41,291 nt of DNA from positions 1 through 41,291 of the forward strand of contig NZ_KB899663.1 in the NCBI RefSeq assembly GCF_000378385.1, read 5' to 3'. The DNA comes from Paenibacillus daejeonensis DSM 15491. Lineage in GTDB: Bacteria; Bacillota; Bacilli; Paenibacillales; Paenibacillaceae. The notes under the pieces were generated by a model, which was not told where the DNA came from, did no database searches, and worked only from the letters and a program-made list of their open reading frames with translations. The translations under genes and the position numbers were made by a program. Shown here piece after piece: positions 1 to 7,173 of the stretch (position 1 is the stretch's first letter; every line of letters begins with the position of its first letter).

Positions 1-200
1 TGAATTTTGAGTTTCAACGAAGGGGCGTAGGGATGCTGTCCACGCCCTGAGTAGAGAAAAGCGCATAGTGCATCAGCAAAGGTGAAATCAATCTTTTCTT
101 CGATCGCGCTCCAAAACGGGTGCCGGGGTAACCTCGAATAGACCATATGATCTGCAATGCTTAGTTGGTCAAAGGTTTTGTAACGGACACTCGTTTTCAT
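1..200 (-). CDS. Transposase, N-terminal part only (runs off the left edge)
   Basis: The minus strand reads from an ATG at 198-200 for 66 codons with no stop to the window edge. It starts MKTSVRYKTFDQLSIADHM and later has YSGRGQHPYAPSLKLKI. This resembles the DUF772-type N-terminal domain of IS1182/IS5-like DDE transposases, recognised from memory. A good ribosome site (AGGAGTG) precedes the start, so this is an intact gene start and not an internal fragment. The catalytic DDE residues lie outside the window, so activity cannot be judged. No terminal inverted repeat could be fixed in the adjoining DNA. Confidence 0.75.
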   Translation of the reverse strand, partial: MKTSVRYKTFDQLSIADHMVYSRLPRHPFWSAIEEKIDFTFADALCAFLYSGRGQHPYAPSLKLKI

Positions 201-352
201 TGAGCTTCACTCCTAAGTTGGTGATTTTTCTCTATTATAGCGAATGAGACTCTTGCTTGCAGTTATTCACATTAAATCGACAGTCACATATAAGCACTTA
301 TTCTGCCTCACAGAGCCGATTTCCTCTGATGCGGTGGCATTAGGTGCATATA

Positions 353-411
353 TGGCCGTTAGCTGAGAGAGTGGCGCAAAAAAGCCCAAATAGCTGCATC
401 TGTGGCCGTTA
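353..411 (+). repeat. TGGCCGTTA dispersed repeat, two copies 50 bp apart
   Basis: TGGCCGTTA starts at 353 and 403. The same pair, again 50 bp apart, is found at 22283 and 22333. The copies ending each unit share an AAATA-(a)GC-GC context before TGTGGCCGTTA or GGTGGCCGTTA, so similarity extends beyond the 9-mer. The function is unknown. Confidence 0.55.
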
Positions 412-477
412 GAATGGCGGCCATGGTCAAATCACAGGTGAAAGCCTAATATGGCGGCCTTAGCTGAGCTAAACGGG

Positions 478-575
478 CATGAGCTGCGGCAACATGATCT
501 GCACCGGCATGAGCTAAATCGAGCATGATCTGCATCAGTATGATCTGCACCAGCATGAGCTAAATCGAGCATGTG
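478..575 (+). repeat. Short direct repeats, CATGAGCTAAATCGAGCATG
   Basis: The 20-mer CATGAGCTAAATCGAGCATG occurs at 508-527 and again at 554-573. It is interleaved with related ATGATCTGCA(C/T)C blocks, giving a period of about 46 bp. The block is low-complexity and intergenic. No function is assigned. Confidence 0.6.
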
Positions 576-789
576 CTGCCCAGCCTGGTCTGCTACGTAC
601 AGGTGCCTGTTCGATGGCTCCGCCAGCCCAGACCAGCCCAAGCGCTTCTTGTAGTCGTCACTTCGAACGGGGCCGGCGCAGCTCTAAGGACATGTGCTCG
701 TCCGAGCTCCATCATGCTGCCGAACCCCGGGTGCAGCACCACGCGTGAATCCTGGTACCGCCCGCGAAGCTCGGTGCTGCGTACAAGGC

Positions 790-1773
790 TTAGTACGGCC
801 CCCGAATATGCGGAGCCACCTGTTCCGTATAAAACTGGTGCAGCCGCTCCTTCTCTTCCTCAGAGAAGCCCGGTGTCTGCAGGGTCATCAGGTTCTCCTG
901 CAGCTGCGCGGTGTTCTTGAAGCCGGGGATAATGCAGCTGACATCAGGAGATTCGAGGATCCAGCGCTGCGCGGCGCGCGCCATAGTGCCGCGTGCCTCG
1001 CCGATCCAGCGGAGCTGATCCGCCAGCTCGACACCTTTCTCGAAGGGCAGGCCAGCGAATGTCTCGCCGACGTTGAAGCTCTCGCCGTTGCGGTTGAAGT
1101 TGCGGTGGTCATCCGCCTCAAACTGCGAGTTAGCGGTGAACTTACCGGTCAGCAACCCACTTGCCAGCGGCAGACGAACGAGGATGCCCACGCCTTGCGC
1201 ATGTGCCTTAGGAAACAGCTCATCGAGCGGCTTTTGCCGGAATAGATTGAAGATGACCTGCAGCGCTTGAACGCCTGGGTTACGCAGGCAGATCAGTCCC
1301 TCCTCGACGCTTTCCACACTGACGCCGTACGCCCGGATCTTGCCCTCTTCCTTGAGCTTGTCCAATACCTCGAAGACCTGACCATCCTCCAGCACCGACT
1401 GGGGCGGACAGTGAATCTGGTACAGATCAATGGCGTCCCGTCCCAGATTACGCAGACTGTCCTCGCAATACGCCCGTACTTGCGCTTCCCCATACGTAGC
1501 CGGATCCTGGATATCGCCCCTGCGGCAGAACTTAGTGGCAATATGTACGCGATCCGTCTTATTCTTCGTGGCCTGCGCCAGCAACCGCTCGCTGTGGCCG
1601 CCTCCGTATACATCGGCTGTATCAAAAAAGTTAACGCCCTCGTCGATCGCCTTCTCCAGCGCACGAAGCGACTCTCCATCCTCCGTTGCTCCCCATGAGC
1701 CGCCAATAGCCCATGTGCCGAAGCTCACTTCACTCACTTGCAGCCCTGTGCTGCCCAATGCCCGGTAGTTCAT
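790..1773 (-). CDS. Aldo/keto reductase family oxidoreductase
   Basis: A 327-residue cytosolic NAD(P)H-dependent reductase of the AKR superfamily, expected to reduce aldehydes or ketones; the substrate is unknown. Visible family features are an N-terminal LGSTGLQVSEVSFGTW strand, FFDTADVYGGGHSE with the catalytic Asp and Tyr, ATKF with the Lys, and LYQIHCP with the His. Near the C-terminus IIPGFKN forms part of the cofactor site. Length is normal for the family. The ATG at 1771-1773 follows a strong GGAGGAG ribosome site. It is separated by about 50 bases from the CAP-protein gene on the same strand, so the two may be co-transcribed, but their functions are not obviously linked. Confidence 0.9.
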   Translation of the reverse strand: MNYRALGSTGLQVSEVSFGTWAIGGSWGATEDGESLRALEKAIDEGVNFFDTADVYGGGHSERLLAQATKNKTDRVHIATKFCRRGDIQDPATYGEAQVRAYCEDSLRNLGRDAIDLYQIHCPPQSVLEDGQVFEVLDKLKEEGKIRAYGVSVESVEEGLICLRNPGVQALQVIFNLFRQKPLDELFPKAHAQGVGILVRLPLASGLLTGKFTANSQFEADDHRNFNRNGESFNVGETFAGLPFEKGVELADQLRWIGEARGTMARAAQRWILESPDVSCIIPGFKNTAQLQENLMTLQTPGFSEEEKERLHQFYTEQVAPHIRGPY

Positions 1774-1820
1774 GTTCTACTCCTCCTCGTATGAAGCTCC
1801 TTCTATTCTACCTCGATCAT

Positions 1821-2696
1821 CTATCCTGTGAACAGCTGTACCCAATGACCTTCGTAGAAGCCGACACCGATCCGCGTAAAGTTGCGGCTTAGAATGTTGG
1901 CCCGGTGCCCGGGGCTGTTCAGCCATGCATTAACCACTTCTTCCGGGGTACGCTGCCCCTTGGCAATATTCTCGCCTGCATAGGAGTAGGTGATGCCAAA
2001 GGCCTGCATCATCTCAAAAGGCGAGCCGTGTGTAGGTGATTTATGGTCAAAATAGTTGTTCTGCTCCATATCCTTGGCCTTCACCAAGGCTACGCGGGCA
2101 AGCTCGGAATCGGCCGTAAGTGCAGGCAGCTTGGCCTCGCTACGAGCCTGATTGACCAGCGAAACAACCTGTGCGACAAAGGCATGCTCTTCCTCCTGAG
2201 GAGGCTGGATGGTAGAGCCGCCACCCGAATTAACCGTGACTGTTGAGGTTCTTGCATTCCACTGGACGTTAGCACCTAACGTTTCCGATACGAAACGGAG
2301 GGGCACCATCGTGGCACCATTAATAATCTGGGCAGGGGTGTCCAATCCGACAGCTTGTCCATTAACGGTAGCCGAGGACCGGCCAATTGTGAGGACGACG
2401 GTTGTCGAGTCTTTGGTTGCGCTTACGGTACGCGTGGACTCATCCCATTGCACAGTGGCGCCAAGGCCCTCGAAAATACCACGCAAGGGCACCAGAACAC
2501 GATTATTGCGAAGAACAGCCGGCTGACGAAAATTCTGACGGTTACCATCAATGATGACGCTGACCGCACTGATGGCAGCAGGTGAAGCCAGTACGGCAGC
2601 GGGTAAGGTGTCTGCATGGACTGGCGTCCCGCCACCGGCTAGTGCGGGACTAATAAGTGTGGCGGCCAGAAGCACGGATAAGGCTGTGGATCTCAA
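1821..2696 (-). CDS. Exported stalk-domain plus CAP (SCP/YkwD-like) protein
   Basis: A secreted or surface protein. An N-terminal hydrophobic signal segment (ALSVLLAATLISPALA) is followed by a stalk domain (copper amine oxidase N-terminal repeat: VPLRGIFEGLGATVQWD, then VPLRFVSETLGANVQW) at about residues 45-155. A C-terminal CAP domain (about 170-291) carries LVNQARSEAKLPAL, HKSPTHGSPFEMM, YAGENIAKG and NSPGHRANILS. The first start listed by standard rules is TTG at 2694-2696, but it has no ribosome site. A strong AGGAGG at 2733-2738 sits 9 bases before an in-frame ATA at 2721-2723. Starting there would add nine residues including a lysine, giving a normal signal-peptide n-region. Bacterial CAP proteins of this type are linked to spore or envelope functions, but none is shown here. 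Confidence 0.88.
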   Translation of the reverse strand: MRSTALSVLLAATLISPALAGGGTPVHADTLPAAVLASPAAISAVSVIIDGNRQNFRQPAVLRNNRVLVPLRGIFEGLGATVQWDESTRTVSATKDSTTVVLTIGRSSATVNGQAVGLDTPAQIINGATMVPLRFVSETLGANVQWNARTSTVTVNSGGGSTIQPPQEEEHAFVAQVVSLVNQARSEAKLPALTADSELARVALVKAKDMEQNNYFDHKSPTHGSPFEMMQAFGITYSYAGENIAKGQRTPEEVVNAWLNSPGHRANILSRNFTRIGVGFYEGHWVQLFTG

Positions 2697-2732
2697 GGAA
2701 TGGCTGGTGGTGTTCGTCTTTATGGGAATCTA

Positions 2733-2738
2733 CCTCCT
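2733..2738 (-). promoter_or_regulatory. Ribosome-binding site pointing to an ATA start for the CAP protein
   Basis: Minus-strand AGGAGG lies 9 bases upstream of an in-frame ATA (2721-2723). The nearest conventional start, TTG at 2694-2696, is over 35 bases away. Either ATA is used, an ATG has mutated, or there is a base-call error. Confidence 0.55.
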
Positions 2739-2953
2739 AGAAATCACCGGCAGAAGCCAGTCAGTGATAGGGCCAATTATATAGGTGGTCAGCTGAATCA
2801 GCAATCCGACTTAAGAATGAATATGTATGCCAGACCGCCACGGGAGAGCCCGGCGCAACTCCGTCTCCTCAATCCTGGACTTGTGGCGGGCTGGCTTGAA
2901 CGGGTGGCGAAGACGCGGACGTTGCAGACAGCAAGCGGCTCAGCGAATCAGAC

Positions 2954-3925
2954 TCACTCCGGTTCGGCTAGGACGGTGTCGCCAAAATGCCTAGACACCC
3001 AAGCATCGTCATACAGCGTATCCAGGTACCGCTCGCCGCGGTCGTGGAGGATGAGGACGCAGACGGCGCCGTCGGGCAAGGTTGGCCATAGCCGCCCCAT
3101 GGCTGCAACGACGGCTCCCGAGGACGGGCCAGCGAGAATGGATTCGCGCCGTACGAGCTGTCGACAGCCCGTAATCATCTCAGCCTCTGGAACCTGAATC
3201 GCCTCATCCATAAACGCCACTTCTCCCAGTGGCGGAACGATACCTGCACCGAGGCCAGGAAATAGCCGCTTGCCCTTGCTGCCACCCAGGATGACGCTGC
3301 CCACGGCATCCACAGCGACGATTCGTGTGGCGAGCCTGTGCGTCTCCACATAGGCCGCGCAGCCGCGCATGGTGCCACAGGTGCTGACGCCGCCCATGAC
3401 ATAATCGACACGCCCTAGCTCCGACACAATTTCCCGCATCGTGCCGTCCCGGTGGGCCAGAACATTATGCGGATTGGCATACTGATTGGGCCAATAGCTG
3501 TTCGGGATTCGCGCCAGCAGCTCCTGCACCCGCTTCAGACGGGCCGGCAGGAACTCGCCGCTCTCCGGATCCGGCTCCTCCACCCGCTCAATCTCTGCGC
3601 CGTAGGCTTGCATGATTCGAATATTTTGCAGGGTCGTCTTGGGATCGACGACACTGATGAACCGCATCTCCAGCCGGGAGCAGATGGCGGCCAGACTGAT
3701 CGCCATATTGCCGGAGCTGGATTCGATGACCACTGAGCCGGGACCGATCAGTCCTTGCTCGATCGCTGCAGCAATCATGCGTGCGGCGGGGCGATCCTTG
3801 GTACTGCCGATCGGGTTGAGCATCTCCAGCTTGGCATACACGGCGATGCCCCGATCACGGGGAAACAGACGAGAGAGACGAACGAGCGGTGTATTGCCGA
3901 TACAGGCAAGCCAGTCTTGGGTCAT
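2954..3925 (-). CDS. sbnA: SbnA-like PLP enzyme (2,3-diaminopropionate-pathway synthase)
   Basis: A 323-residue fold-type II PLP enzyme of the cysteine-synthase family. It closely resembles SbnA, which joins O-phospho-L-serine and L-glutamate to give N-(1-amino-1-carboxyl-2-ethyl)-glutamate. Shared features are NPIGSTKDRPA (PLP lysine at about K43), ESSSGNMAISLA (substrate loop), SVVDPKT, VEEPDPESG, YWPNQYANP, GGVSTCGTMRG, VAVDAVGSVI and the C-terminal DRGERYLDTLYDDAW. The start ATG lies 17 bases after the upstream ligase stop, and that stop overlaps the AGGAGG-like sequence, so the two form an operon. SbnB, the dehydrogenase that normally finishes diaminopropionate synthesis, is not in the window. 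The alternative is an ordinary cysteine synthase; the VVDPK and DRGERYLD motifs favour SbnA. Confidence 0.85.
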   Translation of the reverse strand: MTQDWLACIGNTPLVRLSRLFPRDRGIAVYAKLEMLNPIGSTKDRPAARMIAAAIEQGLIGPGSVVIESSSGNMAISLAAICSRLEMRFISVVDPKTTLQNIRIMQAYGAEIERVEEPDPESGEFLPARLKRVQELLARIPNSYWPNQYANPHNVLAHRDGTMREIVSELGRVDYVMGGVSTCGTMRGCAAYVETHRLATRIVAVDAVGSVILGGSKGKRLFPGLGAGIVPPLGEVAFMDEAIQVPEAEMITGCRQLVRRESILAGPSSGAVVAAMGRLWPTLPDGAVCVLILHDRGERYLDTLYDDAWVSRHFGDTVLAEPE

Positions 3926-3942
3926 GATCAGCCTGGAGCCTC

Positions 3943-5169
3943 CTAGGAGAACAGTTTTTTGGATTTTACAGAGCCTTGCGCCCAGGATTCGTGGTTCGCC
4001 AGCCGGATGACCTCAATAGGCTCCAGCATGCGTCCGGCGATCATCTGCCCGATGGCGGGAATCTTGTGCTCGATGCTGTGCCGGATGGCTGGCAGGTGCT
4101 CATCCCTGAGCAAGCTGCTGCGGATGTAGACGGCCAGCTTGTTGTCCCGTACCCGGACACGCAGCTCGGCATCCTGAACGAACGCATGCACAACGTTTTC
4201 AATATCGTACAAGCTGATCTTCTCCCCGTGCTTGAGCTCGGTTCCAATGCGAGAGGCGATACAGCGAAAAGCCTGCCGCGGCTTGCCATCCACCTCGATG
4301 GTGTGTAAGTCGCGAATCACATCGTAGGTCACATACCGGATAACGGGGAACAGTGTGCGGCGAAGTGAGGTCAGCACGAGCACGCCTTCATCCGCTGCCA
4401 GCGGCTCAAACTCCGCTCCCAATTGCTGCGACGGCAGGGATTCCGCATAGAGCCCTTCAGACAGCAGGTACGCGTTATGCTGGTGGGAATAAGCAGCGAT
4501 CGCCCCGACTTCTATGGAACCATACGTGTCCAGAATATCGAGGGTATTCATGCCAAAGCGGGCTGCCATATTGGCCTGCCACGCTGGAGAGGCTACTTCG
4601 CCAACCAGGATGATCTTGCGGATGCCCAGTGATGCGGGATCATCGGCCTCCCGGGCAATGCCTTCCAGGATGGATGGCATCGTATAGAGTAGGTCAGGCC
4701 GATAAGCCGCCAATCGCTCGACATGCACGGGAATCGGTTCGGCGAACGAAATCGATTCCGTCTGCAGTCCCAGCTCTGAGAAGATGTCGACCGCCGTGCT
4801 TGCTGCATGACCGGTCCCCACATCTGCGAAGGCTTTGCTGATCGGTGTCTGCATAGGTGTAGCTTGCAGCCACTCACGGTAGCTGATTTTTTTGGCATGC
4901 TGGTAGTGCACCTCGTCCTCTGGCGAATAATAGATTGCCCGGCTGATGCCGGTGGACGTGCCCGAGGTGCGGTAGACGGTCAGACCGGCATCGGAGCGCG
5001 CTTCTTGTCCGTAGTAGATCGACTCCAGACGCTGCGAGGTCAGGAGTGGCAGCTCAGTGAAGGAGGCAGTGTGTATGGTAATTCCCAGCTCGGTGAGGAG
5101 CTCGGCATAACGGGGGTGCAGCTGCGCCATGCGGGCCAGATGCCGGTGCAGGGTAGAAGGGGGGATCAT
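3943..5169 (-). CDS. PaaK-like adenylate-forming enzyme (CoA ligase/CoF synthetase family)
   Basis: A 408-residue protein resembling phenylacetate-CoA ligases and so-called CoF synthetases of the ANL adenylating superfamily. TVYRTSGTSTGISRAIYYS (about residues 64-82) is the phosphate-binding loop, DTYGSIEVGAIA the adenylate-binding motif, and a C-terminal lid region ends QGSVKSKKLF. It should activate a carboxylate as an acyl-adenylate and may then pass it to CoA, an amine or a carrier; the substrate is unknown. The ATG at 5167-5169 has AGGAGG about 11 bases upstream. It is the first gene of a two-gene operon with the SbnA-like gene, suggesting that it acts on the amino acid made by SbnA or on its coupling partner; this is inference. 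Confidence 0.82.
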   Translation of the reverse strand: MIPPSTLHRHLARMAQLHPRYAELLTELGITIHTASFTELPLLTSQRLESIYYGQEARSDAGLTVYRTSGTSTGISRAIYYSPEDEVHYQHAKKISYREWLQATPMQTPISKAFADVGTGHAASTAVDIFSELGLQTESISFAEPIPVHVERLAAYRPDLLYTMPSILEGIAREADDPASLGIRKIILVGEVASPAWQANMAARFGMNTLDILDTYGSIEVGAIAAYSHQHNAYLLSEGLYAESLPSQQLGAEFEPLAADEGVLVLTSLRRTLFPVIRYVTYDVIRDLHTIEVDGKPRQAFRCIASRIGTELKHGEKISLYDIENVVHAFVQDAELRVRVRDNKLAVYIRSSLLRDEHLPAIRHSIEHKIPAIGQMIAGRMLEPIEVIRLANHESWAQGSVKSKKLFS

Positions 5170-5320
5170 CTCGCTGCCAGCCTCCTCGTAAAATTGTCGT
5201 AGGCAAAGCTTCTCTTACAAGCATATGGCATTCCGCGATGTCCCGTAACGTCAACTGCCTACAGCCGATGCCCCATTCCAACGTATGCTGATAGAAAACG
5301 AGAATGGGAGGCATCCGGAC

Positions 5321-6106
5321 ATGAAACGCTGGATTGCAGACAAATGGAATAAGACGCTACTCATGCAGAAGGAGAGAATGCTGCGCGACCATATCCCGCC
5401 CACGCTCGTCGCTACCAAGCGGCAGTTGTATCGCATGCTGTCGCGCTACGGTATGGTCTACGTGAAGCCCGCCAGGGGCTCGCAGGGAAGAGGCGTGATG
5501 CGAATGGAGAAGGGAGCATGGGGCAAGTTCCGTTACCGGTATCAGCTGGGTGAGCGGCAGTGGCGGTTTGCTACGTATGAGCAGGCTTATGCGTCCTTGC
5601 GTAAACAAATGGGCAGCGAGCGCCATGTGGTGCAAAAAGGAATCCGGCTGCTCAAGCACAAGGGTCGCCCGTTTGACATCCGTCTGATGTTTCAGCGAGC
5701 GCCACGTGGTGGCTGGGAGACGACAGGTACGCTGACCCGCGCTGCTCATCCACGCAAAATCGTCACCAATGGAAGCCAGGGCGGATCGATTTATGGCACC
5801 GACCGTGTGCTGCGCCGGCATGCTCCCCCCGCCCGTCGCAGAGCACTATACCGTCGCATGGACCAACTGGCTCATCGGACGGCAGAGGTGCTGAGAGGTG
5901 CTGCACCTGACATTAATGAACTGGGGATGGATTATGCGATTGACCGCAGTCTCAAGCCGTGGATTCTGGAGGTCAATACGCGTCCGGACGCAGCACCATT
6001 CACATTATTGGAGGATCGGCGGGTCATTCAGCGGATCGTCCGGTACGGTAGAGCCTATGGCAAGCGATACAAGCTGGTCTGCAAAAAAGCAAAACGAGGA
6101 AGATAG
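5321..6106 (+). CDS. YheC/YheD family ATP-grasp protein (spore-coat associated)
   Basis: A 261-residue protein of the YheC/D family, ATP-grasp-like proteins associated with the endospore coat in Bacillus. It has YVKPARGSQGRGVMRM (ATP-binding strand and loop) at about residues 45-60, FDIRLMFQRA, an RKIVTNGSQGGSI loop, and LEVNTRPDAAPF near the C-terminus (acidic metal/ATP site). An upstream in-frame ATG at 5285 exists, but GGGAGG at 5306-5311 is 9 bases from the ATG at 5321, so the latter is chosen. It is transcribed alone, divergently from the ligase/SbnA operon, and is followed by an intrinsic terminator. It supports a spore-forming host. The substrate is not known. Confidence 0.85.
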   Translation: MKRWIADKWNKTLLMQKERMLRDHIPPTLVATKRQLYRMLSRYGMVYVKPARGSQGRGVMRMEKGAWGKFRYRYQLGERQWRFATYEQAYASLRKQMGSERHVVQKGIRLLKHKGRPFDIRLMFQRAPRGGWETTGTLTRAAHPRKIVTNGSQGGSIYGTDRVLRRHAPPARRRALYRRMDQLAHRTAEVLRGAAPDINELGMDYAIDRSLKPWILEVNTRPDAAPFTLLEDRRVIQRIVRYGRAYGKRYKLVCKKAKRGR

Positions 6107-6116
6107 AGTCCTGAGG

Positions 6117-6142
6117 GGAGGAGCGCAAGCTGCTCCTTTTTT
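6117..6142 (+). terminator. Intrinsic terminator after the YheC/D gene
   Basis: GGAGGAGC, loop GCAA, GCTGCTCC (one G-G mismatch), followed by six T at 6137-6142. It lies just downstream of the stop. Confidence 0.75.
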
Positions 6143-6206
6143 GTTGCCGCCCGCTCCCTTCTGGGTAATAAAAGGCACAACTTAGCCAAGAAGGCAGGTG
6201 CCGTAT

Positions 6207-6872
6207 ATGGATTCCATTCTTTTTTTGATTCTTGCAGGGCTGTATGTACTCCTGATGGTGTGGGGGCTGGTACTTCTCAAAAAGGACGATCGGCCGGGAT
6301 TGCGGTATCTGCTGTTTTTTGTCACGGCGGGACTCGTCTGGGATAACGCGCTGATTGGACTGGGCCGCTGGATCGGCGAAGGCTCATTGCTGGAAAACCT
6401 AAGCTTGAGTCGGTTTTGGGCGCATGCTTTCCTTACGCCGCTGCTGACGCTGGTTGCGTACGATCTCATCGTGCGGGCCGGGAGCAGTTGGGCGCGAACG
6501 ACAATGGCACGTGCTGCAGCGTGGTTGTTTACAGTGGCCCTAGTTGTGCTGGAGCTGCTGTACGAAACGATTGGGACGGAGGCTGAGCCTGTTTACGAAT
6601 ACGGTGCGCTCCGTTACGCAGCAGCCGAATCCTCAGGTCCACCCATCATGGTCATTCTCGTACTCATACCTTTATTTACAGCTGGTATCGTGTTGTGGCG
6701 AAGACGCAGAAGTCCATGGCTGTTCCTGGGCACCTTGCTGATGCTGATAGGAAGCGCTATAGAACTGCCGATTGAGAGCTCGGCAGCAACGAATGTCTTT
6801 GAACTGATGCTGATGACCTCGTTGTGGATTGCTGTGTGTCAGGCCATTAGATGGGAGGGGAGATTCAGATGA
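6207..6872 (+). CDS. Multi-pass membrane protein of unknown function
   Basis: A 221-residue hydrophobic protein, not recognised as a named family. About six or seven membrane segments are visible, e.g. SILFLILAGLYVLLMVWGL (start), LRYLLFFVTAGLVW, AFLTPLLTLVAYDLIV, AWLFTVALVVLELLY, PIMVILVLIPLFTAGIVLW and SPWLFLGTLLMLIGSAIEL. A GTG at 6198 is possible, but AGGTG at 6196-6200 fits the ATG at 6207 better. Its stop overlaps the start of the next small membrane gene (ATGA at 6869-6872), so the two are translationally coupled and probably act together. Confidence 0.75.
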   Translation: MDSILFLILAGLYVLLMVWGLVLLKKDDRPGLRYLLFFVTAGLVWDNALIGLGRWIGEGSLLENLSLSRFWAHAFLTPLLTLVAYDLIVRAGSSWARTTMARAAAWLFTVALVVLELLYETIGTEAEPVYEYGALRYAAAESSGPPIMVILVLIPLFTAGIVLWRRRRSPWLFLGTLLMLIGSAIELPIESSAATNVFELMLMTSLWIAVCQAIRWEGRFR

Positions 6873-7072
6873 CGAAAACGGTATTGATTGCGTGTATGCT
6901 TTTTGTTGTCCTGTTTGTTCTGATTCAGTTTGTGGCCAATGCCATTCTGTCCGCTTTTGTGGCGGATAGCTATCTAAAAAGCTTGCTCACGCTGCTGCTG
7001 TCCATAGGCGTGGCATTTTACATGAGCAGGGAATTTGTCCAGCACCGGAAAAATCCGCAGCGATTGAGATAA
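6869..7072 (+). CDS. Small two-segment membrane protein
   Basis: A 67-residue protein with two hydrophobic segments (VLIACMLFVVLFVLIQFVA, about residues 5-23, and LLTLLLSIGVAFYM) and a basic C-terminal tail (EFVQHRKNPQRLR). The family is not recognised. The chosen ATG at 6869 follows GGAGGGG at 6854-6860 by 8 bases; the in-frame ATG at 6851 would lie within that ribosome site. The start overlaps the stop of the preceding membrane gene by four bases, indicating coupled translation. Confidence 0.7.
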   Translation: MTKTVLIACMLFVVLFVLIQFVANAILSAFVADSYLKSLLTLLLSIGVAFYMSREFVQHRKNPQRLR

Positions 7073-7173
7073 GGTCAACATTTTTATGGAACATTCATCC
7101 AAACCGTGCTATGCTTCCTTTTATAACCTGTTTTGTTGGTAGGGTTCCAAGCCTGGCCAAGAAAGGATGAGGC

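Larger units (their letters stand above)
201..789. other. Non-coding, repeat-rich stretch beside the transposase
   Basis: About 590 bases with no convincing gene. A TATAAT-like box for the transposase lies at 234-239 (minus sense), without a clear -35. Two copies of TGGCCGTTA start at 353 and 403, and a second set of direct repeats lies at 478-575 (separate entries). Short open frames here have no ribosome sites and are made of repeats. Confidence 0.6.

Noticed and set aside
694-1698. Plus-strand open frames of 143-183 codons opposite the aldo/keto reductase
   Set aside because: They are shadows of a well-conserved minus-strand gene and have no ribosome sites.
2954-5169. A complete diaminopropionate/staphyloferrin B-type siderophore cluster
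   Set aside because: No SbnB, NIS synthetase or exporter is present, and the siderophore-binding protein at 22.5 kb is far away.
7082-7140. Possible ECF sigma-factor promoter (GGAACATT ... CGTGCTAT) before the VanZ gene
   Set aside because: The spacing between the two elements is about 12 bases, too short for a known ECF promoter.
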